Below are positions 56,363 to 64,000 of a DNA stretch of 64,000 nucleotides, piece by piece. Source of the DNA: Pseudomonas sp. B21-023 (GTDB lineage: Bacteria; Pseudomonadota; Gammaproteobacteria; Pseudomonadales; Pseudomonadaceae); assembly GCF_024749165.1 (NCBI RefSeq), contig NZ_CP087190.1:3383501-3447500 (forward strand), given 5' to 3'. The position numbers and the translations under genes are program-made. Below the pieces are notes generated by a model, which ran no database searches, was not told the origin of the DNA, and was given only the letters and a program-made list of their open reading frames with translations. Numbering within the stretch: position 1 is the stretch's first letter; the number at the start of each line of letters is the position of its first letter.

Positions 56363-56809
56363 TCACAACTGCCAGGAGCCGAGGTCGGCGTTCACCCCGT
56401 CGCCCCCGGCCTGGCCGTCGGCGCCCAGGGAAAACACATCGATCTCGCCGTTGGCGCCCGGATTCAGGTACTGGTAAGGGCGGCCCCAGGGGTCGTTGGG
56501 CAGGCGGTCGAGGTAGGCACGCCATTGGCCATCCTTGGCCTGTGCCGGCTTCTCCACCAACACCTTCAGGCCCTGGTTCTGGTTCGGGTAGGCGCCGTTG
56601 TCCAGGCGGTACAGCTTCAGTGCCTGCATCAACCCGCCGATGTCCTGGCGGGCCGCCGTGGCGCGCGCCTGGTCGGGGCGGTCGAGCACCTTGGGCACCA
56701 CCATCGCCGCGAGAATCCCGAGGATCACCACCACCACCATGATCTCGATCAGGGTGAAGCCCTGCTGGCGCAAGCGGCGGGCGGGAAGGTTGCGGCGGGC
56801 GATCTGCAT
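56363..56809 (-). CDS. gspG: Type II secretion major pseudopilin GspG
   Basis: A 148-residue pseudopilin with the prepilin peptidase site QQG/FTLIEIMVVVVILGILA and Glu5. The C-terminal calcium-binding loop is DPWGRPYQYLNPGANGE, followed by FSLGADGQAGGDG, typical of GspG. The leader is rather long and basic. AAGGAA precedes ATG 56809. First gene of the operon G-K-L-M-D-E-F. Confidence 0.95.
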   Translation of the reverse strand: MQIARRNLPARRLRQQGFTLIEIMVVVVILGILAAMVVPKVLDRPDQARATAARQDIGGLMQALKLYRLDNGAYPNQNQGLKVLVEKPAQAKDGQWRAYLDRLPNDPWGRPYQYLNPGANGEIDVFSLGADGQAGGDGVNADLGSWQL

Positions 56810-56956
56810 CTCGGCATTCCTTGCGTGAGTTCGAATCGGGGGCCGATTGTGGCAAGACGGTATGTCACGGATATTGAAAAAGCTCGGGAGTCGGCGTCGT
56901 CAAAGCGTCATCGGGCCGCTCTACAATGCTGCTTTGCCTTGCGCGAAAGGTGCCCT

Positions 56957-57337
56957 GTGCGTGCCACCGAGGATGGTTTCACCCTGATCGAAGTGCTGGT
57001 GGCGTTGACCATTGTGGCGGTGGCCATGGCCGCCGCCGTGCGCGCCAGCGGCTTGATGACCCAGGGGAACGGGCTGTTGCGCGACAAGGCGCTGGCCTTG
57101 CTCGCCGCCCAGGGACGCCTGGCCGAACTGCGCCTGGAAGGCAGCGCCAGGCCAGGCATCAGGCAGTTCGAATGCGACCAGGGCCGCCTGCGCTTGCGCT
57201 GCGAGCAGCGCGTGTCGCGCTCGCGGCAAGGGCTGCTGGAGGTGTCGCTGCAGGTGTTCGACCGCCAGCATGAAGGGCCGGCGCTGGCGCGGTTGCAGAC
57301 GTTGCTCGGGGGCGCCGAGGCTGCGCCCTCCACGTAA
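56957..57337 (+). CDS. gspI: Type II secretion minor pseudopilin GspI
   Basis: A 126-residue pseudopilin with site EDG/FTLIEVLVALTIVAVAMAA and Glu5, most like GspI (short body, GxxLxxxALALLAAQ after the helix). The start is GTG 56957 with GAAAGG upstream; no ATG is available before the leader. It is transcribed away from gspG, an unusual place for gspI. It should join GspK at the pseudopilus tip. Confidence 0.85.
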   Translation: MRATEDGFTLIEVLVALTIVAVAMAAAVRASGLMTQGNGLLRDKALALLAAQGRLAELRLEGSARPGIRQFECDQGRLRLRCEQRVSRSRQGLLEVSLQVFDRQHEGPALARLQTLLGGAEAAPST

Positions 57338-57338
57338 G

Positions 57339-57354
57339 AAGCGGGCGTGCCCGC
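57339..57354. terminator. Hairpin between gspI and the receptor gene
   Basis: AGCGGGC-GT-GCCCGCT between converging genes, with TTCTTA after it on the minus strand. Short, so moderate support. Confidence 0.4.
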
Positions 57355-57378
57355 TCCCCCGTGGCGGGTACCAGCCCC

Positions 57379-59613
57379 TCAGAACGCGTAGCGGGTGGTC
57401 AGCATGAAGTTGCGTGGGTCACCGTAGTAACCGCCGTTGTAGAAGCCCAGGTTGTTAAAGTACTTCTTGTCGGTGAGGTTGTTGCCGTTGAGGGTCACCG
57501 ACAACTGCTCGGTCACCTGGTACCGCGCCAGCGCATCCAGGGTCAGGTAGTTCGACTGGGTGTAGCGGATGGTCTCGCCCGCCGCCACCGGGCTGTCCAG
57601 GTCCTTCCAGATCTTGCTCTGCCAGTTGGCCGAGCCGCCCACGGTAAGCTTGTTCCACACCCCCGGCAGGCGGTAGGTGGTGGACAGGCGCAGCAGGTTC
57701 TCCGGCTCGATGGTGGAGATCTTGTCGCCCTCGCCATCGCGGGTGATACGGTGGGTGAAGCCACCCTGCACATGCCAGTCCGGGGTCAGCTCGCCCGCCA
57801 CTTCCAGCTCGAAGCCACGGGTCTTGGCGCCCTGGATCGCCCGGTAGATGCCACGGTTGGTGGACGGGTCGGTGCGGTCGAGTTCAGCGAGGTTGTCCTG
57901 GCGTACCTCGAACAGCGCCAGGCTGGCGTTGAGACGCCCGTCGTAGAACTCGCCCTTCAGGCCCAGCTCATAGGCGTCGCCCTCCTCCGGCTCGATCATC
58001 TTGCCGTTGGCGTCCTGCTCGGTCTCGTGCGGCTTGAAGATGCTGGTGTAGCTGCCATACACCGACCAGCTGTCGTCCAGGTCATAGACCACGCCGGCAT
58101 AGGGTACGACCACGCCGTTCTCTTCCAGGTCCTGGGTCTTGCTGCGCTGGCCGCTGGTGGTGTCCAGGCGGGTGCTGTCGAGCTGCCAGTTGGACAGGCG
58201 ACCACCGAGGATCACCGACAGTTTGTCGGTGGGCTTGAAGCGGCCGGTCAGGTAGGCCGCGTCTTCCTGCACACGGGTATCGACCTTCGACAGCGGACGC
58301 CCCCAGTCGGGTTCGCTGAACTCGCCGCGCCACTGGTAGATGTTGGCGCCACCGAAAAGGAACGGCCAGTTGCTTTCATGGGCGCGCACGTCGCGGTGGG
58401 AAATACCCGCTACCAATTCGTGCTCACGCCCCAGCAACTGGAACGGGCCACTGGCGTACAGGTCGTAGGCGTTCTGGTCGGTCTGGTAGCGGTAGCGGCC
58501 CAGCCACACGCCCATGCCGGCTCCCGTGGCGGCATCGGGGTAGCCACTGGCAGCCGAACCCAGGCGCATCGGCGCATCGGTCTCGCTGCGAGTGGCCGAG
58601 GCCTTGAGCGTCCAGTCGTTGGCCAGGCGCTGCTCGAGGGTGACGAACAGGTTGTCGGCGGTGTTGTCCCAGGCACTCCACTTGGCCCCGGGGTTGAACG
58701 AGCGCGACATGCCAAAGCGGTTGCCCTGGCTGTCCAGCAAAGGTGTCGACGGCCCCCAGGACGAACCTTCCGGGCGGTTGCTCTGGCGGCTCAGGCCGAC
58801 GCTGAGCAAGGTGTCATCGCTGAGGTCGGCCTCGACGATGCCGTACATCACCTGTTTCTTCTCGGACAGGTTGTCCATGAACGACTGGCCGTCCTCGTAG
58901 GCCGTGACCAGGCGCCCGCGCACATTGCCGTCCGGTGTCAGCGCGCCGCCGATGTCGAACTCGCCACGGTAGGTGTCCCAACTGCCGGCGCCGAGCGATA
59001 CATAGCCGGACAACTCGCGGGTCGGCCGCTTGCGCACCAGATTGACGGTCGCCGACGGGCTGCCGAAGCCACTGAGCAGGCCCGTGGCGCCACGCAGCAC
59101 CTCGACCCGGTCGTAGATCACCAGGTCGGTCTGGTCGATGCCATTGCCGAAGCGGAAGGCCGCCGGGATGCCATCGACCTGGAAGTTGTCGATGTCGAAG
59201 CCACGGGCCTTGAAACTGGCGCGGTTGCTGTCGAGCTTGGTGACGGTGACGCCAGGCGTCTTGCCCAGCACATCGCTGATGCTGGTGAGGTTCTGGTCAT
59301 CCATCTGCTGGCGGGTGATGACCGTGACCGACTGCGGCGTTTGCCGTTGCGACAAGGCCATGCGCGTGGCGGTGCGGCTGGCGCCGGTGGTGTAGGACCC
59401 GCTGCCTTCGGTGGTCTCGCCCAGCGCGGTATCGGTGATGGCGGTGGCGCCCAGCTCCAGGGTGCCCTTGCCGCTGGCGGTTTCGGCCCAGGCCGGGCCG
59501 GCCGGCGCGGCGAGGCTTGCCGCGAGGATGGCCAGTGCCAGCGGATGGCGCTGGCGGACGGTGGTGGCGTTCCCTGCCCTTTGAACCGTGTTCAGAGAGT
59601 GCTGTCGTTGCAC
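57379..59613 (-). CDS. TonB-dependent siderophore receptor
   Basis: A 744-residue outer-membrane receptor. After a leader (ending APAGPAWA) come the plug (about 75-230; RQTPQSVTVITRQQMDDQ, GFDIDNFQVDGIPA, VEVLRGATGLLSG), then a 22-strand barrel ending in the C-terminal Phe of TRYAF. These are the marks of ferrisiderophore receptors of the FpvA/FhuE group. There is no N-terminal signalling domain, so it does not itself regulate a sigma factor. The start is GTG 59613 with AGGGG upstream. A palindrome in the promoter region may be a Fur box. Siderophore not known. Confidence 0.93.
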   Translation of the reverse strand: MQRQHSLNTVQRAGNATTVRQRHPLALAILAASLAAPAGPAWAETASGKGTLELGATAITDTALGETTEGSGSYTTGASRTATRMALSQRQTPQSVTVITRQQMDDQNLTSISDVLGKTPGVTVTKLDSNRASFKARGFDIDNFQVDGIPAAFRFGNGIDQTDLVIYDRVEVLRGATGLLSGFGSPSATVNLVRKRPTRELSGYVSLGAGSWDTYRGEFDIGGALTPDGNVRGRLVTAYEDGQSFMDNLSEKKQVMYGIVEADLSDDTLLSVGLSRQSNRPEGSSWGPSTPLLDSQGNRFGMSRSFNPGAKWSAWDNTADNLFVTLEQRLANDWTLKASATRSETDAPMRLGSAASGYPDAATGAGMGVWLGRYRYQTDQNAYDLYASGPFQLLGREHELVAGISHRDVRAHESNWPFLFGGANIYQWRGEFSEPDWGRPLSKVDTRVQEDAAYLTGRFKPTDKLSVILGGRLSNWQLDSTRLDTTSGQRSKTQDLEENGVVVPYAGVVYDLDDSWSVYGSYTSIFKPHETEQDANGKMIEPEEGDAYELGLKGEFYDGRLNASLALFEVRQDNLAELDRTDPSTNRGIYRAIQGAKTRGFELEVAGELTPDWHVQGGFTHRITRDGEGDKISTIEPENLLRLSTTYRLPGVWNKLTVGGSANWQSKIWKDLDSPVAAGETIRYTQSNYLTLDALARYQVTEQLSVTLNGNNLTDKKYFNNLGFYNGGYYGDPRNFMLTTRYAF

Positions 59614-59916
59614 GCTTGTCGACCCCTAGTTGTTGTGTCTGCTTGATGCAGGTGGGGCTAATCACTGGCGATTGTTGTGGTTGTGCGCCCGTTCTGCGAC
59701 GGCTGCGGCGCATCCTAGGGTTTTTACGAATTTTTTACAATTGCGAATATTTCGCATTGATTGGATCCAGGCAAAGAAATGTAACAGCCTGCCATTCGGC
59801 AACCCCGGCGAACGCGACTAGGCTCAATGGCATGTGATGCCGGGCCCCTCTGACGGTTTGCGCCGCCATGTCGGAATCACTGTTGCCATGCAACGTCGAC
59901 AATCAAGGAGGGGCTC
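59614..59916. other. Divergent promoter region of receptor and TerC genes
   Basis: 303 bases without a supported gene. It is AT-rich around 59720-59770 and carries the palindrome noted separately. I see no fold like the manganese riboswitch of some terC/alx genes. Confidence 0.5.
59742..59756. promoter_or_regulatory. Palindrome TGCGAATATTTCGCA, possible Fur box
   Basis: A 15-base inverted repeat inside ttgcgaatatttcgcattg, about 130 bases before the receptor start. Pseudomonas Fur boxes often read ...TTGCGAAT.ATT..CA..., so iron control of the receptor is plausible. The match to the classical consensus is partial. Confidence 0.4.
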
Positions 59917-61005
59917 ATGACAGCTCTGCACACTTTTCTTTTCACGCCTTTTCTCGGTACCAGCGCCTGGTTGTGGCTGGTCTTCATCACCATCGTCATC
60001 GCCTTGCTGGTCCTCGACCTCGGTGTGCTGCACCGCCAGGACCGCGAGATCGAGATGCGCGAAAGCCTGCTGCTGTATTCGGGCTACTTCAGCGTCGGCG
60101 TGCTGTTCGGCGTATGGGTCTGGTATGAACTCGGGGCGCAGCCGGCGCTGGAGTTCTACACCGGTTTCCTGGTCGAGCAATCGTTGTCGATGGACAACGT
60201 GTTCGTCATGGCGATGATCTTCAGCTTCTTCGCCATCCCCCGCCGCTATCAGCACCGCGTGCTGTTCTGGGGCATCCTCGGGGTGGTGGTGCTCCGGGCG
60301 ATCATGATCGGCGTGGGCGCCGCGCTGGTACAGCACTTCGCCTGGGTCCTGTATATCTTCGGCGCCTTCCTGCTGTTCACCGGAGTGAAGATGGCGCTGT
60401 CCAAGGATGATGCCCACCCGGACCTGGCCAACAACCCGGTGCTGCGCTTCGTGCGCCGGCACATGCGGGTGACCGACCAGCTGCATGGCCGGCACTTCTT
60501 CGTCCATCTCACGCCGCCGGGAACGGACCGCGCCATCCGCTATGCCACACCGCTGTTCCTGGCCCTGGTGCTGATCGAGCTGGCCGACCTGGTGTTCGCC
60601 GTCGACAGCGTGCCGGCGATCTTCGCCATCACCCAGGACCCGTTCATCGTCTACACCTCGAACATCTTCGCCATCCTCGGCTTGCGCTCGCTGTACTTCG
60701 CCCTGGCGGCACTGATGCACCGCTTCGTCTACCTCAAGTACGCCCTGGCGTTGGTGCTGATCTTCATCGGCTGCAAGATCTTCTGGCACGGGCTGGTGGG
60801 CAAGGTGCCGGCCGGCATTTCGCTGGGGGTCACGTTCGGGCTGTTGCTCGGCGGCGTGCTGCTGTCGTTGCTGCGCACACGCAATCAGCAGCAACCGGCC
60901 GAACAACAACCAGCACAGGACGAACCACTGCCCACAGAAAACAAGCCGACCGCCATTGCCGCCGACAACATTGCCGAGAAGAAAGGCCCGCACCTGCGGG
61001 TCTGA
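59917..61005 (+). CDS. TerC/Alx-family membrane protein
   Basis: A 362-residue inner-membrane protein with about nine helices. EQSLSMDNVFVMAMIFSFF and IELADLVFAVDSVPAIFAI hold the conserved acidic residues of the TerC metal site. Alx-type members export manganese, and others relate to tellurite resistance. A Gln/Pro-rich tail of about 45 residues follows the last helix. AAGGAGG precedes ATG 59917. Confidence 0.9.
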   Translation: MTALHTFLFTPFLGTSAWLWLVFITIVIALLVLDLGVLHRQDREIEMRESLLLYSGYFSVGVLFGVWVWYELGAQPALEFYTGFLVEQSLSMDNVFVMAMIFSFFAIPRRYQHRVLFWGILGVVVLRAIMIGVGAALVQHFAWVLYIFGAFLLFTGVKMALSKDDAHPDLANNPVLRFVRRHMRVTDQLHGRHFFVHLTPPGTDRAIRYATPLFLALVLIELADLVFAVDSVPAIFAITQDPFIVYTSNIFAILGLRSLYFALAALMHRFVYLKYALALVLIFIGCKIFWHGLVGKVPAGISLGVTFGLLLGGVLLSLLRTRNQQQPAEQQPAQDEPLPTENKPTAIAADNIAEKKGPHLRV

Positions 61006-61299
61006 TCAGGGCACGAGCCCCTCGACGATGATCACCTGCGCCATCGCCGCCCCCTGGCGATGGCGGCAGGCCTCCTGGTACAGGTCCGAGCGATAGCAGG
61101 CCACGGCCTGCTCATAGGAATCGAACTCGATCACCACGCTGCGCTGCGGCGTCGCCCGCCCCTCCAGCGCTTCGCTGCGCCCGCCCCGGGCCAGGAAGCG
61201 CCCGCCAAAGGCGACGAACGCCGCCGGGGCGCGCTGGGTGTATTGCAGGTATTGCTCGGGGTCGGTGACGTCCACATGGGCGATCCAGTAGGCCTTCAT
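61006..61299 (-). CDS. DUF1330 protein
   Basis: A 97-residue dimeric alpha-beta barrel (ABM-like) protein: AYWIAHVDVTDPEQYLQYTQ at the start, GGRFLARGG, and SVVIEFDSYEQAVACYRS. No catalysed reaction is known for the family. Divergent from ribB with a perfect palindrome between, so both may answer to the same repressor. Converges on terC, with adjacent stops. Confidence 0.85.
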   Translation of the reverse strand: MKAYWIAHVDVTDPEQYLQYTQRAPAAFVAFGGRFLARGGRSEALEGRATPQRSVVIEFDSYEQAVACYRSDLYQEACRHRQGAAMAQVIIVEGLVP

Positions 61300-61332
61300 T
61301 CGTCGCGCTCCGGTTGCATGGTCATTATCGTA

Positions 61333-61348
61333 TTATGGTATACCATAA
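61333..61348. promoter_or_regulatory. 16-base perfect palindrome TTATGGTATACCATAA, GntR-type operator
   Basis: It lies between DUF1330 and ribB, 30 bases before the ribB start. The core TGGTATACCA is typical of FadR-subfamily GntR operators. A near copy at 62656-62671 precedes the ABC importer, so one regulator outside the window probably controls all three units. Confidence 0.65.
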
Positions 61349-61377
61349 AACTTTCCTGACCAGTATGAGCGTGCAAC

Positions 61378-62490
61378 ATGGCCTTCAACAACATCGAAGA
61401 ACTCCTCGACGACTACCGCCAGGGCCGGATGGTCCTGCTGGTGGACGACGAGGACCGGGAAAACGAAGGTGACCTGCTGATCGCCGCCGAGCGCTGCGAC
61501 GCCCAGGCCATCAACTTCATGGCCCGCGAGGCGCGTGGCCTGATCTGCCTGACCCTCACCGACGAGCACTGCCAGCGCCTGGGCCTGGAGCAGATGGTGC
61601 CAAGCAACGCCAGCGTGTTCGGTACCGCTTTCACCGTCTCGATCGAAGCCGCCAGCGGTGTGACCACCGGCATTTCCGCCGCCGACCGGGCACGCACGGT
61701 GGCCGCGGCCATGGCCGCCGACGCCCGCCCCGAAGACCTGGTACAGCCCGGCCACATATTCCCCTTGCGTGCCCGCGAAGGCGGCGTGCTGACCCGCGCC
61801 GGGCACACCGAGGCCGGTTGCGACCTGGCCCGCCTGGCAGGCTTCAGCCCGGCATCGGTGATCGTCGAGGTGCTCAATGACGACGGAAGCATGGCCCGCC
61901 GGCCCGACCTGGAAGTGTTCGCCGCCCGGCATGGCATCAAGATCGGCACCATCGCCGACCTGATCCACTACCGGCTGAGCACCGAGCAGACCATCAAGCG
62001 CATCGGTGAACGCGCATTGCCCACGGTGCACGGCAACTTCCGCCTGGTGACCTACGAAGACCGCATCGAAGGCGGCGTGCACATGGCCATGGTCATGGGC
62101 GAGATCCGCCGCGAGCAGCCCACCCTGGTGCGCGTGCATGTGATCGACCCGCTGCGCGACCTGGTTGGCGCCGAGTACGCAGGCCCGGCCAACTGGACGC
62201 TGTGGGCGGCGCTGCAGAAGGTCGCCGAGGAAGGTGCCGGGGTGGTGGTGATCCTGGCCAACCATGAATCCTCCCAGGCCCTGCTCGAACGCGTGCCGCA
62301 ACTGACTCAGCCGGCCCGGCCCTACCAGCGTGGCCAGTCGAAGGTCTACTCGGAGGTCGGCACCGGCGCGCAGATTCTCCAGGACCTGGGCGTGGGCAAG
62401 CTGCGCCACCTGGGGCCGCCACTCAAGTACGCCGGGCTGGCCGGGTACGAGCTGGAGGTGGTGCAGAGCATTCCGTTCGAGGGCAATTGA
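61378..62490 (+). CDS. ribB: 3,4-dihydroxy-2-butanone 4-phosphate synthase with degenerate GTP cyclohydrolase II-like domain
   Basis: A 370-residue protein. Residues 1-200 are a complete RibB: DDEDRENEGDLLIAAE binds the metal and substrate, and HTEAGCDLARLAG closes the site; it converts ribulose 5-phosphate to the four-carbon riboflavin precursor. Residues 205-370 have the RibA fold outline, but the zinc cysteines (CxxGDxxxSxRCxC) are missing, so cyclohydrolase activity is not expected. Its location with a palindromic operator and an ABC importer, and no FMN riboswitch, suggests a special-purpose copy rather than the housekeeping gene. Confidence 0.92.
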   Translation: MAFNNIEELLDDYRQGRMVLLVDDEDRENEGDLLIAAERCDAQAINFMAREARGLICLTLTDEHCQRLGLEQMVPSNASVFGTAFTVSIEAASGVTTGISAADRARTVAAAMAADARPEDLVQPGHIFPLRAREGGVLTRAGHTEAGCDLARLAGFSPASVIVEVLNDDGSMARRPDLEVFAARHGIKIGTIADLIHYRLSTEQTIKRIGERALPTVHGNFRLVTYEDRIEGGVHMAMVMGEIRREQPTLVRVHVIDPLRDLVGAEYAGPANWTLWAALQKVAEEGAGVVVILANHESSQALLERVPQLTQPARPYQRGQSKVYSEVGTGAQILQDLGVGKLRHLGPPLKYAGLAGYELEVVQSIPFEGN

Positions 62491-62517
62491 TTTCACGGGG
62501 CTGCAAGCACTGCCTGT

Positions 62518-62610
62518 CAGCGGGCTCCCACAGGGACCTCGCAATTCCTGAGACCCGCGCCGTATCTGTGGGAGCCGGCTTGCCGGCGATGGGCCGCAAA
62601 GCGGCCCTGT
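62518..62610. repeat. REP pair and hairpin after ribB
   Basis: cagcgggctcccacaggg and tgtgggagccggcttgccgg form a diverged inverted REP pair, followed by the short stem gggccgc-aaa-gcggccc (62591-62607). It may end the ribB transcript. Confidence 0.65.
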
Positions 62611-62655
62611 CTCCACGCGGAGTGATGGCCGGTCAGCGCCGACCTCTTGCGAAAA

Positions 62656-62671
62656 GTTTGGAATACCATAA
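62656..62671. promoter_or_regulatory. Near copy of the TGGTATACCA-type operator
   Basis: gtttggaataccataa matches the palindrome before ribB at about 14 of 16 positions. It lies about 145 bases upstream of the binding-protein gene, likely near its promoter. Confidence 0.5.
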
Positions 62672-62816
62672 TATGACATTCCGTAGACCTTGATTCTGCC
62701 GGCCGCACCTACACTGACATGACGGCCACGCTCCACCCGTTTGACGCTGCTCCCCGAACATGATTGGCGGGCGACAGAAGCCCGCCTCGAATAACAAAAG
62801 CAACGAGGGCGTAACC

Positions 62817-63842
62817 ATGCTGTTGAGCAAACGAGTAACCGCAGTGCTGTCCGCCAGCCTGCTGACCCTGGCTTGCCAGGCCACCCAGGCGGCCGACAGC
62901 CTGAACTTCGTCAGCTGGGGCGGGACCACCCAGGATGCGCAGAAGGCCGCATGGGCCGAACCCTTCAGCAAGGCATCCGGCATCAAGGTGGTGCAGGACG
63001 GCCCCACCGACTACGGCAAGCTCAAGGCCATGGTCGAAAGCGGCAACGTGCAGTGGGACGTGGTCGATGTCGAAGCCGACTTCGCCCTGCGCGCCGCCAG
63101 CGAAGGCCTGCTCGAACCCCTCGATTTCAAGCAGATCCAGCGCGACAAGATCGACCCCCGCTTCGTCTCCGACCATGGCGTCGGCTCGTTCTTCTTCTCC
63201 TTCGTGCTCGGCTACAACGAGGGCAAGCTCGGCGCCAACAAACCGGTGGATTGGTCCGCCCTGTTCGACACCAAGACCTACCCCGGCAAGCGCGCCCTGT
63301 ACAAGTGGCCCAGCCCCGGCGTGCTCGAACTGGCCCTGCTGGCCGACGGTGTGGCGCCAGACAAGCTCTACCCGCTGGACCTGGACCGCGCCTTCAAGAA
63401 GCTCGACACCATCAAGAAAGACATCGTCTGGTGGGGCGGCGGCGCCCAGTCGCAGCAACTGCTGGCCTCGGGTGAAGCCTCGCTCGGACAGTTCTGGAAC
63501 GGCCGCGTGTATGCCTTGCAGCAGGACGGCGCGCCGGTCGGCGTGAGCTGGAAGCAGAACCTGGTCATGGCCGATTTCCTGGTCATCCCCAAAGGCGCGA
63601 AGAACAAGGACGCAGCCATGAAGTTCCTGGCCAACGCCAGCAGCGCCGAAGGCCAGGCCGAGTTCGCCAACAAGACCGCCTACGCCCCGGTCAACGTCGA
63701 CAGCGTGGCCAAGCTCGACAAAGACCTGGCGCCGAACCTGCCGACTGCCTACGCCCAGGACCAGGTGACCCTGGACTTCGCCTACTGGGCGAAGAACGGC
63801 CAGGCCATCGCCGCCCGCTGGAATGAGTGGCTGGTCAAATGA
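62817..63842 (+). CDS. ABC importer binding protein, PotD/spermidine-putrescine type
   Basis: A 341-residue exported binding protein with leader ending CQATQA. LNFVSWGGTTQDAQKAAW and DYGKLKAMVESGNVQWDVVDVE are family marks of polyamine-type (SBP_bac_8) binders. The ligand could be a polyamine or another small amine or opine; ribB-linked control makes the substrate hard to guess. GAGGGC precedes ATG 62817. First gene of an operon that leaves the window. Confidence 0.88.
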   Translation: MLLSKRVTAVLSASLLTLACQATQAADSLNFVSWGGTTQDAQKAAWAEPFSKASGIKVVQDGPTDYGKLKAMVESGNVQWDVVDVEADFALRAASEGLLEPLDFKQIQRDKIDPRFVSDHGVGSFFFSFVLGYNEGKLGANKPVDWSALFDTKTYPGKRALYKWPSPGVLELALLADGVAPDKLYPLDLDRAFKKLDTIKKDIVWWGGGAQSQQLLASGEASLGQFWNGRVYALQQDGAPVGVSWKQNLVMADFLVIPKGAKNKDAAMKFLANASSAEGQAEFANKTAYAPVNVDSVAKLDKDLAPNLPTAYAQDQVTLDFAYWAKNGQAIAARWNEWLVK

Positions 63843-64000
63843 AAGTCGCCATCAATGCCCTGCACAACGCGCAAGGTGCCCCCAGCGGCACCGGCGCGCC
63901 CGGGGCGGCCGAGCGTCGCCCGCCCATCAGCCAACGTTGGCGCGGCAGCCGCAACCTGCTGCCGGCGCTGCTGTTCCTTGGCCTGTTCTTCTTCGCCCCG
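63839..64000 (+). CDS. ABC importer permease, 5' part only
   Basis: 54 codons before the right edge: a polar front (about 38 residues) and the start of a first helix (NLLPALLFLGLFFFAP). Start ATG 63839 overlaps the binding-protein stop (ATGA). The place fits a PotB-type permease; the rest is outside the window. Confidence 0.75.
   Translation, partial: MKVAINALHNAQGAPSGTGAPGAAERRPPISQRWRGSRNLLPALLFLGLFFFAP

Noticed and set aside
59830..59916. Manganese (yybP-ykoY) riboswitch before terC
   Set aside because: No matching conserved core in the short leader.
61300..61377. FMN riboswitch before ribB
   Set aside because: Only 78 bases are available and the conserved RFN elements are absent; a GntR-type palindrome is there instead.

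Overview
The window is high-GC DNA that reads as a chromosome segment from the Pseudomonas putida group. The signs are dense genes with Pseudomonas-like products, many GTG/TTG starts with ATGA-type overlaps, paired REP elements of the 'cggcaagccggctcccaca' type between genes, and a sulfur-poor, carbon-rich catabolic gene content. No rRNA, tRNA or CRISPR array was seen. The species call is inference from these features and from gene order, not from a search.

Layout. 1-9050: start of an alkA-like repair glycosylase, a 165-bp palindromic MITE-like element, a chitin-attack operon (AA10 LPMO plus GH18 chitinase, both without signal peptides), a phospholipase D-like protein, a secreted RNase T2, a DUF2986 protein, a LysR regulator, a quinone oxidoreductase, and an hchA-luxR operon. 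9248-12775: one 1175-residue NACHT-family NTPase with a possible PD-(D/E)XK/DUF4297-like nuclease N-terminus. It has visibly lower GC than its neighbours and is the best candidate for an antiphage system. 12874-18998: a five-gene operon for a Tat-exported molybdopterin aldehyde/N-heterocycle oxidoreductase with its cytochrome and its own maturation factors. 19162-25392: a carnitine utilisation block with the gene content of E. coli dmlR-dmlA-yeaV-yeaW-yeaX. 25576-29870: an acyltransferase-like membrane protein, then a cobalamin riboswitch and a btuFCD-type importer.

29982-38271: mixed small genes (hypothetical proteins, a VOC protein, lipoproteins, a diguanylate cyclase, a lipoprotein nuclease, an MHS transporter) and an orphan 544-residue membrane protein of lower GC. 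38328-43427: katG, then the carboxyspermidine route (nspC plus the dehydrogenase). 43527-48932: a methyltransferase, an lspA-like peptidase, a periplasmic DJ-1 protein, an ABM monooxygenase, LysR, and a YncE-like propeller. Between LysR and the propeller lies a chimeric duplication that fuses the 5' end of the methyltransferase gene to the 3' end of gspF. 48995-57337: a type II secretion cluster (G-K-L-M-D-E-F, with I divergent), with a lipoprotein secretin and no visible C, H or J. 57379-64000: a TonB-dependent siderophore receptor, TerC, DUF1330, RibB with a degenerate second domain, and a PotD-type ABC importer that runs off the end. RibB and the importer share a TGGTATACCA-type operator.

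Themes. Several blocks concern attack on polymers and export (chitin, RNA, DNA, phospholipid, type II secretion). Others concern import and catabolism of nitrogen compounds (carnitine, polyamines) and cofactor handling (B12, molybdenum, riboflavin). The NACHT gene and the orphan membrane protein look like recent acquisitions.
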